A stretch of 64,000 nt of DNA, from contig CAYWNA010000021.1 of the NCBI GenBank assembly GCA_964459305.1, positions 1-64,000 on the forward strand. The letters run 5' to 3'. The DNA comes from CAYWNA01 sp964459305 (lineage in GTDB: Bacteria > Planctomycetota > Planctomycetia > Pirellulales > Pirellulaceae). Made by a program: the position numbers and the translations under genes. The notes below the pieces were generated by a model. It did not search any database, had not been told where the DNA came from, and was given only the letters and a program-made list of their open reading frames with translations. This document shows positions 17,650-26,228 of this stretch, piece after piece (within the stretch, counting starts at the first letter, position 1; each line of letters begins with the position of its first letter).

Positions 17650-18945
17650 CTATTCGTGCCGCAGGGCTTCGATGGGATTCATGATTGCTGCTCGACGGGC
17701 TGGGTACACGCCAAAAACCATGCCGACCGTCACCGACATGCCAAATGCCATTAATACAGCCCACCAGCTCAGAGCCGTCTCGATTTCCGACATGGAAGTG
17801 ACGACCAACGGAATGGTGATCCCCAGGAAAACGCCCAGCAGTCCTCCGGAAGACGCCAGCACCGTGCTTTCGACCAGGAATTGCACGACGATATGGGCCT
17901 GTGTCGCTCCCAACGCCCGGCGGATGCCAATCTCTCTTGTCCGTTCCGAGACGGTCGCCAGCATGATGTTCATGATTCCGATGCCGCCGACCAGCAAGGA
18001 AATGCCGGCGATCGAGCCCAGTACCAAATTCCAGATCCGCTTCTCGCGTTCGGCTTGCCGGAGCAACTCCAGCGGCACCTGGATTTCGTAGTCCTCCTCG
18101 TCCGGATGGGTCTGTCGAAGCAGCTTGCGAGCCATCGCGGCGGTCTGGCCGACCAGTGTCTCGTCGTGGAGTGTCAGCGTGATCTCGCTGAGCTGGGTCC
18201 GTTCGTAGTCCCGGCTGCCGGAGCTGATAATCATCTGCAATTCGCCAAAACGGCTTCGAGCCGCGGTAATCGGAACGTAGATGTCGTTGTTCTGGTCTTG
18301 GCTGCCAATCGCACCCGGTATCGCGCTGCCGCTATCCTGCGTGTCCAGCACACCGACCACCTGGTATGCACTCGTACCCAATAGAAGAGGTTGGCCAATC
18401 GGGTCTTCATAGCTGAACAGACGCTGGGCCGCGCCGGCGGCCAGGACTGCCACGTTCGCAGTGGTCCCCAGGTCGGGATCGACCAGGAAACGGCCACGCC
18501 GCACTCGCAGGTTTTTTACGTTCAGGTAGTCGGGCGTTGTGCCGAGGATACGTGCGTTGGGAATGCGGTGGCGACCGTGCTGGGCGTTTCGGCGCACCAA
18601 CGCCATCGGCACGGCTCGTTTGATCGTGGGCAGCGTGGCTTTGAGGCGTTCGAAGTCCTTGTATTTAAGGCCGTATTCCATGACGCGGCTGACTTGCGCC
18701 TGCGTGCTGCCATTTTCGGTCGAGCCACCGCCGTCGTCCTCCCCGGGCTTGACGCTACGGATGATGACGTTCGATGCGCCTAGCTGACGAATCTGTTCCA
18801 CCGCGTGCCGCTTGGAACCTTCGCCGATGGCCAGCATGGCGATCACGGAACTCACACCCAGGATGGTGCCGAGCATGGTCAGGAGACTTCGAAGCTTGTT
18901 CAGCATCAAATTCCTGATCGAGAGTTGAATGACCTTGAGCCACAT
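17650..18945 (-). CDS. ABC transporter permease, MacB/FtsX type
   Basis: The 431-residue protein has the MacB permease layout. One N-terminal helix (LRSLLTMLGTILGVSSVIAML) is followed by a large periplasmic domain (about residues 55-290) and three C-terminal helices around LVGGIGIMNIMLATVSERTREIGIRRALGA, which is the FtsX signature, and LGVFLGITIPLVV. It lacks the fused ATPase of classical MacB, so it needs a separate ATP-binding subunit; none is encoded nearby. The long frame reaches 19020, but the ATG at 18945 starts MWLKVIQLSIRNL, the normal family beginning. It lies between the HlyD-like adaptor gene and the TolC-like gene, which completes a tripartite pump. Confidence 0.93.
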   Translation of the reverse strand: MWLKVIQLSIRNLMLNKLRSLLTMLGTILGVSSVIAMLAIGEGSKRHAVEQIRQLGASNVIIRSVKPGEDDGGGSTENGSTQAQVSRVMEYGLKYKDFERLKATLPTIKRAVPMALVRRNAQHGRHRIPNARILGTTPDYLNVKNLRVRRGRFLVDPDLGTTANVAVLAAGAAQRLFSYEDPIGQPLLLGTSAYQVVGVLDTQDSGSAIPGAIGSQDQNNDIYVPITAARSRFGELQMIISSGSRDYERTQLSEITLTLHDETLVGQTAAMARKLLRQTHPDEEDYEIQVPLELLRQAEREKRIWNLVLGSIAGISLLVGGIGIMNIMLATVSERTREIGIRRALGATQAHIVVQFLVESTVLASSGGLLGVFLGITIPLVVTSMSEIETALSWWAVLMAFGMSVTVGMVFGVYPARRAAIMNPIEALRHE

Positions 18946-18994
18946 GTCGTTGGAAGTGTGAAAGGCTAGTGCATTGTCAGTCTTGAAATTGTCG

Positions 18995-19020
18995 GTGCCA
19001 CGCTGTGTCAGCCGTGGCAC
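18995..19020. repeat. Short hairpin between adaptor and permease genes
   Basis: GTGCCACG (18995-19002) pairs with CGTGGCAC (19013-19020) around a 10-base loop. On the minus strand it lies after the adaptor gene and before the permease start, so it may lower downstream expression or stabilise the upstream message. There is no T-tract typical of an intrinsic terminator. Confidence 0.4.
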
Positions 19021-19107
19021 GAACTGACGGGAATCGGCGAGGCGGGCGTGTCAGCGCCCGATTCCATCAGCGGGCCTGCGCTCGCCGGTTCAGGCTCGGC
19101 GAGACGG

Positions 19108-20853
19108 CTACTTTGGCTGCCGCTTTGCCTCGTTAGGTGGTTTCCTGGACTTCTGGCGTTTTCGACCGCCAGCATCTTTCTTCGGAGGCGCTTCCTGCGG
19201 ATCGTCGAAGGCAGGCTCCAAGAGATCCTCTTCAGCAGACGCGTCGGTTTCTTCTTCCGTTTCGTCGATGATCGCCATCGGGTTCAGAACGACCCGGTCC
19301 CCTTCCTGCAGCCCCTCTTGGATTTCGACGAATTTGTCGTTACTCGCTCCCAGCTTGACCGTGCGACGCTCGACGGCACCGTCGTTGTCGACGTAGCACC
19401 ACGTATCGCGCTGGATTTGCACGATGGCTTGGACTGGTACGGTCAACACATCTTCCAGCCGGTCCACGTGGATTTCGACGACGGCCGTCATGCCCGGCTT
19501 CAGCCGCTCGACTTCTTCGTCGATGGTGATGATCGTGTCGTAGACTTTCGTGTCCGTGCTCCAATAGCTTGTCTGCGCCGGCAAAACGGCCACCGACTGT
19601 ACCGTGCCCTGGTACACCTCTGGAAACGCGTCCATCCGGATGGTTGCTTGCAGATCCGGCTTGATCTGATCGAGCACCGACTCGTGCACCGATGTCTTGA
19701 CTTGCATTTTGTCGAGGTTGGGCAACGAGAGGATTTTCTGCTGGGGTCGAATCGGCGATCCTTCGCGGATCTCCACTCGATAGTAGCGGCTGGGCGATAC
19801 GTAGTAGGCGACCATTCCGTCCTGCGGCGCGTAGATCTTGCACTTCGTTACCTGCTCGCCATAACGTGCCAACAGTTCTTCTCTTTTCTGCAAGGATCGA
19901 TTTGCGGCTTCCAAGGCCGCCTTGACTTGGGCGAGCAGGGCCTCGCTGTTTCGTTCCACTTGGGTGACCTTGCGTTCCGCTGTGTCCAGCCTGCCCTGCA
20001 GCCTTAGTTCGTCCATCTTCTTTTCGTAGTTCTCTTTCTTATTGCGAGTGGCCAATTGGGTCTTCAACTTGTTGACCTTCGCCGCAAACTGGCCTTCGGC
20101 CTGCAGGTAATCCAGTCGGCTTCGATCCAACTCGCTCTTGCCAGCGTAACCCAACTTGTAAAGCGACTCGATGCCAAGTTTATCGTTTTCCTTCAGCAGC
20201 AGGTTCGCCTCGGCCGCCTTGATCTCGTTGTCGACATCTTCGATCTGGCGCTTGATTTCTTCGAGTTCGAGGTGGTAAGTGCCGTCTTCTGGGTCGTTGA
20301 ACATCTCCAATTCCAGGTCGGCCAACTCGACGTCCAGTGCAGCATCCGCTTCGTTTGTCTTGTTCTGTGTGATCTGGTTCTCGTATCTCGCCTCTGCCTG
20401 AATCTGGGCTGATCGGGTTTGTTCGGTGTCCAAAATCTGCTGGTCCAAACGCTCCTGATGCTTAGCGGAATCGAATTCGACCAGAAGATCGCCTTCTTTC
20501 ACGGAAGCGCCATTCGAAACAACCCACAAAATGGGCGTGCCGTTTATGTTGTCGCCAGGGAGATCGTCCACTTCGCAGACGATATCCTCGTTCTGTTGGC
20601 TTTCCAGGTTTCCCCGCTCGGTAACCGTAATCGGAAGATCGCCGCGCTTCACGGTATGGTAGACGAGCTGCTGTCCCGGCTTGGCCAAATCGCGTCCCAG
20701 GCCGGCGACTGCGATCGTGATCCCACCGACAGCGCCAAGTACCAACAAACCCAAAAGCAACCTCTTAGGCCACACGCCGCGCGGCTGTCCGGCCGCTTCG
20801 AATCTTGCTGCCTCATCCATCGTAGCCGCTGGCGGCAATGTCTGAGCAGACAT
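19108..20853 (-). CDS. HlyD/MacA-type periplasmic adaptor protein
   Basis: This 581-residue protein is the membrane-fusion subunit linking an inner-membrane permease to an outer-membrane duct. A membrane anchor lies near residues 33-52 (LLLGLLVLGAVGGITIAVAGL). The start of the lipoyl-like domain follows (VKRGDLPITVTERGNLES), then a long coiled coil with several Lys/Glu/Gln-rich segments (about residues 120-310). The second lipoyl half and beta-barrel come next (YAPQDGMVAYYVSPSR, VHESVLDQIKPDLQATI, GMTAVVEIHVDRLEDVLTVPVQAI). The C terminus is a Lys/Pro-rich tail. The frame reaches 20889, but the ATG at 20853 follows AAGGCGAAAGT. It is the first gene of the run with the permease and TolC-like genes. 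Confidence 0.92.
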   Translation of the reverse strand: MSAQTLPPAATMDEAARFEAAGQPRGVWPKRLLLGLLVLGAVGGITIAVAGLGRDLAKPGQQLVYHTVKRGDLPITVTERGNLESQQNEDIVCEVDDLPGDNINGTPILWVVSNGASVKEGDLLVEFDSAKHQERLDQQILDTEQTRSAQIQAEARYENQITQNKTNEADAALDVELADLELEMFNDPEDGTYHLELEEIKRQIEDVDNEIKAAEANLLLKENDKLGIESLYKLGYAGKSELDRSRLDYLQAEGQFAAKVNKLKTQLATRNKKENYEKKMDELRLQGRLDTAERKVTQVERNSEALLAQVKAALEAANRSLQKREELLARYGEQVTKCKIYAPQDGMVAYYVSPSRYYRVEIREGSPIRPQQKILSLPNLDKMQVKTSVHESVLDQIKPDLQATIRMDAFPEVYQGTVQSVAVLPAQTSYWSTDTKVYDTIITIDEEVERLKPGMTAVVEIHVDRLEDVLTVPVQAIVQIQRDTWCYVDNDGAVERRTVKLGASNDKFVEIQEGLQEGDRVVLNPMAIIDETEEETDASAEEDLLEPAFDDPQEAPPKKDAGGRKRQKSRKPPNEAKRQPK

Positions 20854-21770
20854 ACTTTCGCCTTGCGCGTGTTTATCCTTTATGATCATCGAAACGCCTC
20901 AAGTCATCCGGTAACGGGTTGGTTTCGGCCAGGAGCCTCACGACACAGTCCTTTCGCGAGCGTTTGCAAACTGACCAATACTGGAGTGCGATCTTGGAGG
21001 GAGCCGTGGACGGAGTGCTTTGCCAAGCGAAAACGCAAACGTCACTGTCAGCAGCCGCAGCTGGAAGGCCGGTGACAGTTGGGTAAAACCACACGTCCTT
21101 CCAAAGCTCTATTCTAGATGTTCTGTGAACGGTGTAAATACTTACGAGCCGCGATATCTACCGTACGCCCCCCTATGGCGAGCGGATCCTTGGCAGGATT
21201 ATGGGTCACCTCGATATCGTTGATATCTCTGTTTGCCGTGGCTGATCGTCGTTCGAGAGTGGCTGCGACCGCAGTATGCCACGGGCTCCGCTGTAATCTG
21301 CGCATTCTGAATGTTCAACTGATGCAAATTGGACATCCCGTGTAACTGATTCAATCCGTCGTTGGTAGCGATGGCAGTGCGCCGAATGTACTCGCCGGGC
21401 ACGAGATGCTCGGCATCACACACGACCCGATCGATCGTCAGCGCGAGCTGAAGCCTGAGAAAACTGTCGAACGTTTGAAAGGCAAGGAGAAGTCTTACTG
21501 CCTGTTCGACAAGAACAGCATTTTGTACAAGGTGAATGTCGCGAACGAGGCATGGGCAGTCAGTCCACTTCGCCACTGCGTCATGATTTTGTCCCACATG
21601 ATTTTGACGTATTTTCTCCAGGCAAGATGATTGTTGGGCAAGACTTTTGGCTGCGGTTTGGCCGTGTCATGGAGGACGCTGTCCATTTGACAGCGCACGC
21701 CACAATCGAAAGCAGTGGCAAACGCTGGGCGACGAAAAAGCACGGGAAGCCGGATGAGCTCTTGGCTAGC
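20854..21770. other. Long intergenic region with degraded coding traces
   Basis: More than 900 bases hold no intact gene that I can support. The part next to 20853 should carry the promoter of the efflux operon. Around 21292-21372 a minus-strand frame encodes a leucine-rich-repeat-like segment (listed separately). Other short frames, including 21406-21630 and 21552-21803 on the plus strand, have no recognisable family and are not called. Confidence 0.5.
21199..21597 (-). pseudogene. Leucine-rich-repeat gene fragment
   Basis: This minus-strand open frame contains ATNDGLNQLHGMSNLHQLNI followed by QNAQIT (about 21292-21372). It fits one unit of the planctomycete-type leucine-rich repeat (T..GL..L..L.NL..L.L....IT). 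Only one unit is recognisable and the flanking residues do not continue the pattern, so I read it as a decayed remnant rather than a working gene. The exact limits of the fossil are uncertain. Confidence 0.35.
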
Positions 21771-24700
21771 CTATGGCGCGGAAGTGTTGGCGTTGTGGGC
21801 TAGTCTTTTGCGGTAGTCACATCGGGCCTGGCGGACCCAGCATCCTCGGCATTCGCAGGGGGCACGGTTGCAGGTGCCGCAAGCGTTTTGATGTTGCGGC
21901 GCGCCGACCGACGCCTTGACCAAGCCGAGCATCTTCTGATAGCCCGAATCGTCGGTACTGGACCAACCACCTTCCATCTGGCTCCAACCGCCAGCCGCCG
22001 CGGCCAACGGAGATTGGAGGATGCGGCTTTCCGTAGGCAAACACACGTTGACCAGCGCGGCGTAAGGCTGCTTGGCCAACTCCGGTCCAAATGTCTTGGC
22101 GATGTGCTCGCGCAGGTCGGTCTCGGCTTCCGGCTCTGAACCGACCCATTCCTGCTTGTTCCACGAATAGTCGCCGTAGAACTGGGCATTGACGTCGAGC
22201 CAGTCGACGATTCGCTGGAAACCTTCGCGATCGATCCCGTTGCGGCCGCCGAGCGGAACGTGGTTTGCATCGCCCTCCAGAAGCAGCTTTGCCAAGCGAC
22301 CGGCGTGCGCGTAGTAGTCCTTCGGTACACTGAACGCTGTCTCTTTGTTGCGGTGGGCAATCGACACCATGCCTGGTTTTTTCGTCAACGAATGATACGC
22401 AGCGCTGGCCCGGACATTTCCCAGTTTCAACGGGTTCGAGTCGATGGTGCCCAGCAGGTTGATGCCGCCTTCGGTCTTCTCCAGCCCGTGGCAGCCAATG
22501 CAGTGACGATCCAGTACGGGTTGCGCCGTCCGAGCGAAGCTCAAGCCGCCGCCGTATTGCGGACCGACCGACGGCGTGATCTCGTGGATTCTCAATCCAG
22601 GCGACAACGGGCGCCGCGCCGGGCTGGAGTTCCGTGGCTCGTGACAACCCACGCAAGTGGCCGTCTCGCCCGGATGGAGGTAGACAAAAGTCCTCATGCT
22701 CATCACGGCCATGCCGTTTTCGTCCAGAAGCTGAAACATCAACGGCTGTCCTGCCGGCGCCCGAAACGCAACTGAGCCGTCTTCGTCAACCGGTACGGTG
22801 CCCAACACTTGCTTGGGCGTCTCGAAGAGCGTCGCACTGCGATCCGGCACGCGAATTGTCGGCTGAGGATACATCCTAAGCACGCGGAGGCTCTTGATAC
22901 TGTCCCGCGGGATTTCCTGGGTACTCTGGTAGACATCCTTGACGTGGAAGACCCCAGTCTCCGTTTTCGCGTTCGCGGCGATCATCGACGTGAGGGTTGG
23001 CGGCATCGGCCGCGACACGATGGGAATCGGTGCAAAACAAGATTGCTCTGGATCGCGGTAGATCAACTCGCGCCCGCCGAGTGTGTCGACCAGGTATATC
23101 GCATAAGCGTTGGCCGAGTTCCGAGCACCTTGCCGAGCGTGTCGTTCGTGGGAATAGGCCATCAGGAATAGATCCTCGTTCAACGGCCACGGCGTCGCGG
23201 CGGCATATTGGCCCCAACCTTCCGTCTCTGGGAACGGGATCTCCGAGGTGACGCGCTCCAGCGGAGCATCTCCGTCCTGCCCTGCCTGTGGATCAATCAC
23301 GATGATCGAGCCCGATGTGTAGCTGTGGTGCGCCGTGGCCGTGGCAACCACCTTGTGGGAACCGGGAATCGCCCGAGCCTCGGCAATACTACAAGGGTTG
23401 CGCGTGTAGTTGCCATAGAAATGGGCAGTACCGGTGCCATCGGGATGGATCGTCCATAGACTTTGATAGATCGTGTCGTGGCGGTTGATGTAATCCCATC
23501 GCGTCCAGATGATCCGCCCATCGTCCATCACACTGGGGTCCCACTCATTCGCCTCGCCGTAGACCATGGGACGGATGTCCGAACCATCGTATTCGCAGCG
23601 ATAGAGGGTATACGTCGGGCAGTACCTTCCACCGTGGTGGCACCGGACTCCGCCTTGGTTGCGTGTGCTAATGAAAGCGATGCCGCCGTCGGGCAAGTAA
23701 CACGGATCCCAGTCCTCGATCAACACGGTCTCGCGATCGTCAAAACCGGCGAGTGGATCACCCGCCGTGCCGGTGATCTGCCGCAAACCGCTGCCATCGA
23801 TGTTCATTTCGTAGACAAAAAACCGCCGCAGGTCCGGTTTCGGTTCGCTGTGATCGCAATAGGAGAAAAGGACCTTTCGGGCATCGAACGACAAATCGGG
23901 ATGCAGCATCGAGCCGGGTGGCAATTGGCTGGCGAGCAACACGGTGGGCTTCGGATCGGTCTTCCAGTCGTCCAGGATCACCGGCCCATCGCCCAATCCG
24001 CTGTACCGGCCCAGGTACTGATCGCTTTGGTGTGAGTAAGCCGGGGGCGGACGCTTGTTGATCAGAAGCCGTTCGAAATCAAGGTCCGGATGCGAGAGAA
24101 TGATCTCGCGGCGCAACGCCTTGATCAGGGCGTGCAACGATTTCTGATCAGCACCGTTTGCCTTTTTGGCCTTCTTTTCCAGCACCTTCAACTCCGCCGC
24201 CAAACGCGGCCGTGGGGCACTGTCTTCCACGTACGCCAAAGTCTGACGGGCGAGCTCAAGTGCTCCAGCGACAGTATCGACATCGGGCCCCTGACGTTTC
24301 AGAACGACGGGCCGAGGCGGAGCGCCGTGGATAGCAGCTGAACGCGAACTCGCCGTCCTGAACTCAACACCGTCCGAGCGTATTCCGAGCCCGGCGATCG
24401 AGGTCCACGGCCTGCCCTGCATTTCGGACAAAGCGACCAGTTTCACGTAACGTCCGGTCTTCTTCGATCGCAGATTGACGCCGTTGGTGCTTTGGCTGCG
24501 TCGAAACGTCCCTTTGGCTACCGGTTGCCCGAAATCCTTGTCGTCATCGCTGACATGGAATTCGAAGTCCTTGATCGTCCCGTTACCGCCTCCGGGCCGG
24601 GGCAGGTATTCGAAACCGGAGATCTCATAACTGCGGCCAAGGTCGATGACGATCTCATGTGGATGTTTGGGGTTACCATTCCGAAACTGGGTGTGCCACA

Positions 24701-24884
24701 TTGTATTGGGATTGCCGTCCAGCGCGTTGACGCCCTCGTAACCACCGGTTTCGCTATCCACGCGCACTTGGACGTAAATGACCTTTGGTTTGTCTGAGGC
24801 AGCCTTTGGCTGTCCGAAGGCCCAATGGATGCACGCCGTCATAGAAAGAAGAAAGATGCCAAACAGCAGGAATCGACTTTTCAT
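21771..24884 (-). CDS. HzsA-related di-heme cytochrome with discoidin domain (1)
   Basis: This 1037-residue secreted protein joins several domains. A signal peptide comes first (about residues 1-24), then an F5/8 type C (discoidin) carbohydrate-binding-like domain (about 35-170, with NPNTMWHTQF and a KTGRYVKLVAL strand). A helical linker follows, then a beta-propeller region with TolB-like blades (LSFDARKVLFSYC, PCYLPDGGIAFISTR, DPSVMDDGRIIWTRWDY). Two c-type heme motifs come after it: CVGCH at 744-748 and CIGCH at 795-799. The propeller-plus-heme part resembles the hydrazine synthase alpha subunit family (HzsA-related). The C terminus has a cysteine cluster CGTCNRAPCECRGCW. It probably acts in the periplasm in electron transfer or oxidative chemistry; the substrate is unknown. 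A paralogue lies at 44762-47944. Confidence 0.82.
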   Translation of the reverse strand: MKSRFLLFGIFLLSMTACIHWAFGQPKAASDKPKVIYVQVRVDSETGGYEGVNALDGNPNTMWHTQFRNGNPKHPHEIVIDLGRSYEISGFEYLPRPGGGNGTIKDFEFHVSDDDKDFGQPVAKGTFRRSQSTNGVNLRSKKTGRYVKLVALSEMQGRPWTSIAGLGIRSDGVEFRTASSRSAAIHGAPPRPVVLKRQGPDVDTVAGALELARQTLAYVEDSAPRPRLAAELKVLEKKAKKANGADQKSLHALIKALRREIILSHPDLDFERLLINKRPPPAYSHQSDQYLGRYSGLGDGPVILDDWKTDPKPTVLLASQLPPGSMLHPDLSFDARKVLFSYCDHSEPKPDLRRFFVYEMNIDGSGLRQITGTAGDPLAGFDDRETVLIEDWDPCYLPDGGIAFISTRNQGGVRCHHGGRYCPTYTLYRCEYDGSDIRPMVYGEANEWDPSVMDDGRIIWTRWDYINRHDTIYQSLWTIHPDGTGTAHFYGNYTRNPCSIAEARAIPGSHKVVATATAHHSYTSGSIIVIDPQAGQDGDAPLERVTSEIPFPETEGWGQYAAATPWPLNEDLFLMAYSHERHARQGARNSANAYAIYLVDTLGGRELIYRDPEQSCFAPIPIVSRPMPPTLTSMIAANAKTETGVFHVKDVYQSTQEIPRDSIKSLRVLRMYPQPTIRVPDRSATLFETPKQVLGTVPVDEDGSVAFRAPAGQPLMFQLLDENGMAVMSMRTFVYLHPGETATCVGCHEPRNSSPARRPLSPGLRIHEITPSVGPQYGGGLSFARTAQPVLDRHCIGCHGLEKTEGGINLLGTIDSNPLKLGNVRASAAYHSLTKKPGMVSIAHRNKETAFSVPKDYYAHAGRLAKLLLEGDANHVPLGGRNGIDREGFQRIVDWLDVNAQFYGDYSWNKQEWVGSEPEAETDLREHIAKTFGPELAKQPYAALVNVCLPTESRILQSPLAAAAGGWSQMEGGWSSTDDSGYQKMLGLVKASVGAPQHQNACGTCNRAPCECRGCWVRQARCDYRKRLAHNANTSAP

Positions 24885-25087
24885 CTTTACTTTACTCCTT
24901 CATTGGTTTAAACACGCTGTCTGATTGTACTCGAAACAGCGACGATCTGCGGCACCAGTTCTTGGGTCTACGGCGGAAATCTGTCTCTTAGTCAGTGATT
25001 GGTACGATCGGTTGTGATATGCTTCAATGATATTGCCCCTTGTTCGCGGACCCTTTCAGTCATCCTTGAGGTATTGGAGATTCTACG
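24885..25087. promoter_or_regulatory. Divergent promoter region
   Basis: This 203-base gap separates two genes transcribed away from each other, the HzsA-related cytochrome (minus) and the ThuA protein (plus). It must contain both start sites. I see no confident -35/-10 pair. A GAGGTATTGGAG stretch just before 25088 is the likely ribosome site of the ThuA gene. Confidence 0.4.
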
Positions 25088-25951
25088 ATGCATCGTCGTG
25101 AAATGCTGGCGGCTAGTTCCGCTGCGGTGATGGGCTTATCGGCTTTCCCATTTGGCTGGACCGCGGCGGCGGAAAAGAAGAAGCAGAAACTGCTTTACTT
25201 CACCCGTAGCGTCCAATTCGAACATTCCGTTGTCCGTCCAGGCGAAGACGGTTTGAGCCACTCCGGGAAGATCTTGATCGAACTGGGCAAACAAGCTGGC
25301 TTCGAGGTGGAATGCACCAAAGACGGACGGGTGTTCGACGGCGATTTGGATTGTTATGACGCGTTGGTGTTCTACTCGTGTGGCGACCTGTTTCTGCCGA
25401 GCGTGCAAAAGGCGCCGCCCATGTCGCCCGAAGGTCGCAAGCGGCTCGTAGACGCGGTTGCCGCTGGAAAACCGTTTGTGGGATTGCACTCCTCATGTTA
25501 TTGGGGACAGGGATCGGCGCCCGACGATCCGTATCTTGCCATGGTTGGCGCGGAGTTCATCTCCCACGGCGCACAACAGGAAGCGGCGATGAAAGTTGTT
25601 TCGCCCAACTTCCCCGGGGCCAAAGGCCTAGAAGATTCATTCCGGTTTATGGACGAATGGTATGCCATGAAGGACTTCGCGGATAACCTGCATGTGATAC
25701 TGGTGCAAGAGACCGAGGGGATGAAGGGCAACATGTATCAGCGACCGCCGTTCCCCGCCACTTGGGCTCGAATGCACGGCCAAGGACGCGTGTTCTTCAG
25801 CTCAATGGGCCATCGCGAAGACGTTTGGACCAACAAGACCTTTCAGCAGATTCTGCTAGGGGGCATCGCCTGGTCACTGGGCAACGTCGACGCCGACATC
25901 ACGCCCAACATCAAGCAGGTCACGCCCAAGGCCGCACAGTTGCCCGGCTAA
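25088..25951 (+). CDS. ThuA-domain secreted protein
   Basis: This 287-residue protein belongs to the ThuA (trehalose-utilisation-like) family, which has a class I glutamine-amidotransferase-like fold and is often linked to sugar metabolism in planctomycetes. Its N terminus, MHRREMLAASSAAVMGLSAF, looks like a Tat-type leader with adjacent arginines. The family pattern is visible in KLLYFTRSVQFEHSV, YDALVFYSCGDLF, AAGKPFVGLHSSCYWG and GRVFFSSMGHREDVW. The histidine and glycine positions of the family are kept, but no reaction is established for it. It stands alone, divergent from the cytochrome gene and convergent with the heparinase-like gene. Confidence 0.88.
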   Translation: MHRREMLAASSAAVMGLSAFPFGWTAAAEKKKQKLLYFTRSVQFEHSVVRPGEDGLSHSGKILIELGKQAGFEVECTKDGRVFDGDLDCYDALVFYSCGDLFLPSVQKAPPMSPEGRKRLVDAVAAGKPFVGLHSSCYWGQGSAPDDPYLAMVGAEFISHGAQQEAAMKVVSPNFPGAKGLEDSFRFMDEWYAMKDFADNLHVILVQETEGMKGNMYQRPPFPATWARMHGQGRVFFSSMGHREDVWTNKTFQQILLGGIAWSLGNVDADITPNIKQVTPKAAQLPG

Positions 25952-26111
25952 GAATGGGCTTTTTCCGGAATGTTGCTCGAAAGGAGTGATCCAGACGGAG
26001 AGGTAGGGCGACCAGCATATTCTTGCCGATAATATTCTTGTCCATTCTCTTCCTTCACTTCCTCAGGGCGAGACTATGGTTGTAACATCACGAGAGATCG
26101 AGAGTTCACCG

Positions 26112-26148
26112 CATCCGTGTGCGTCGTGCGGTTTGGTGCGCACACGGA
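26112..26148. terminator. Candidate bidirectional terminator hairpin
   Basis: Two perfect 11-base arms, ATCCGTGTGCG (26112-26122) and CGCACACGGAT (26138-26148), face each other around a 15-base loop. They lie between the convergent ThuA (ends 25951) and heparinase-like (ends 26229) genes. No T-run follows on either side, so terminator function is an inference from position. Confidence 0.45.
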
Positions 26149-26228
26149 TAGAAACACACGGATGAGGTATGGCCAGCGTGAACTGCATCGTAGTGCCGGA
26201 ACTCATGCACGGCGACTGGTATTGTCCC

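Noticed and set aside
21406..21803. Plus-strand frames in the long gap as small genes.
   Set aside because: They have no recognisable motifs or ribosome sites, and overlap each other and the cytochrome gene end.
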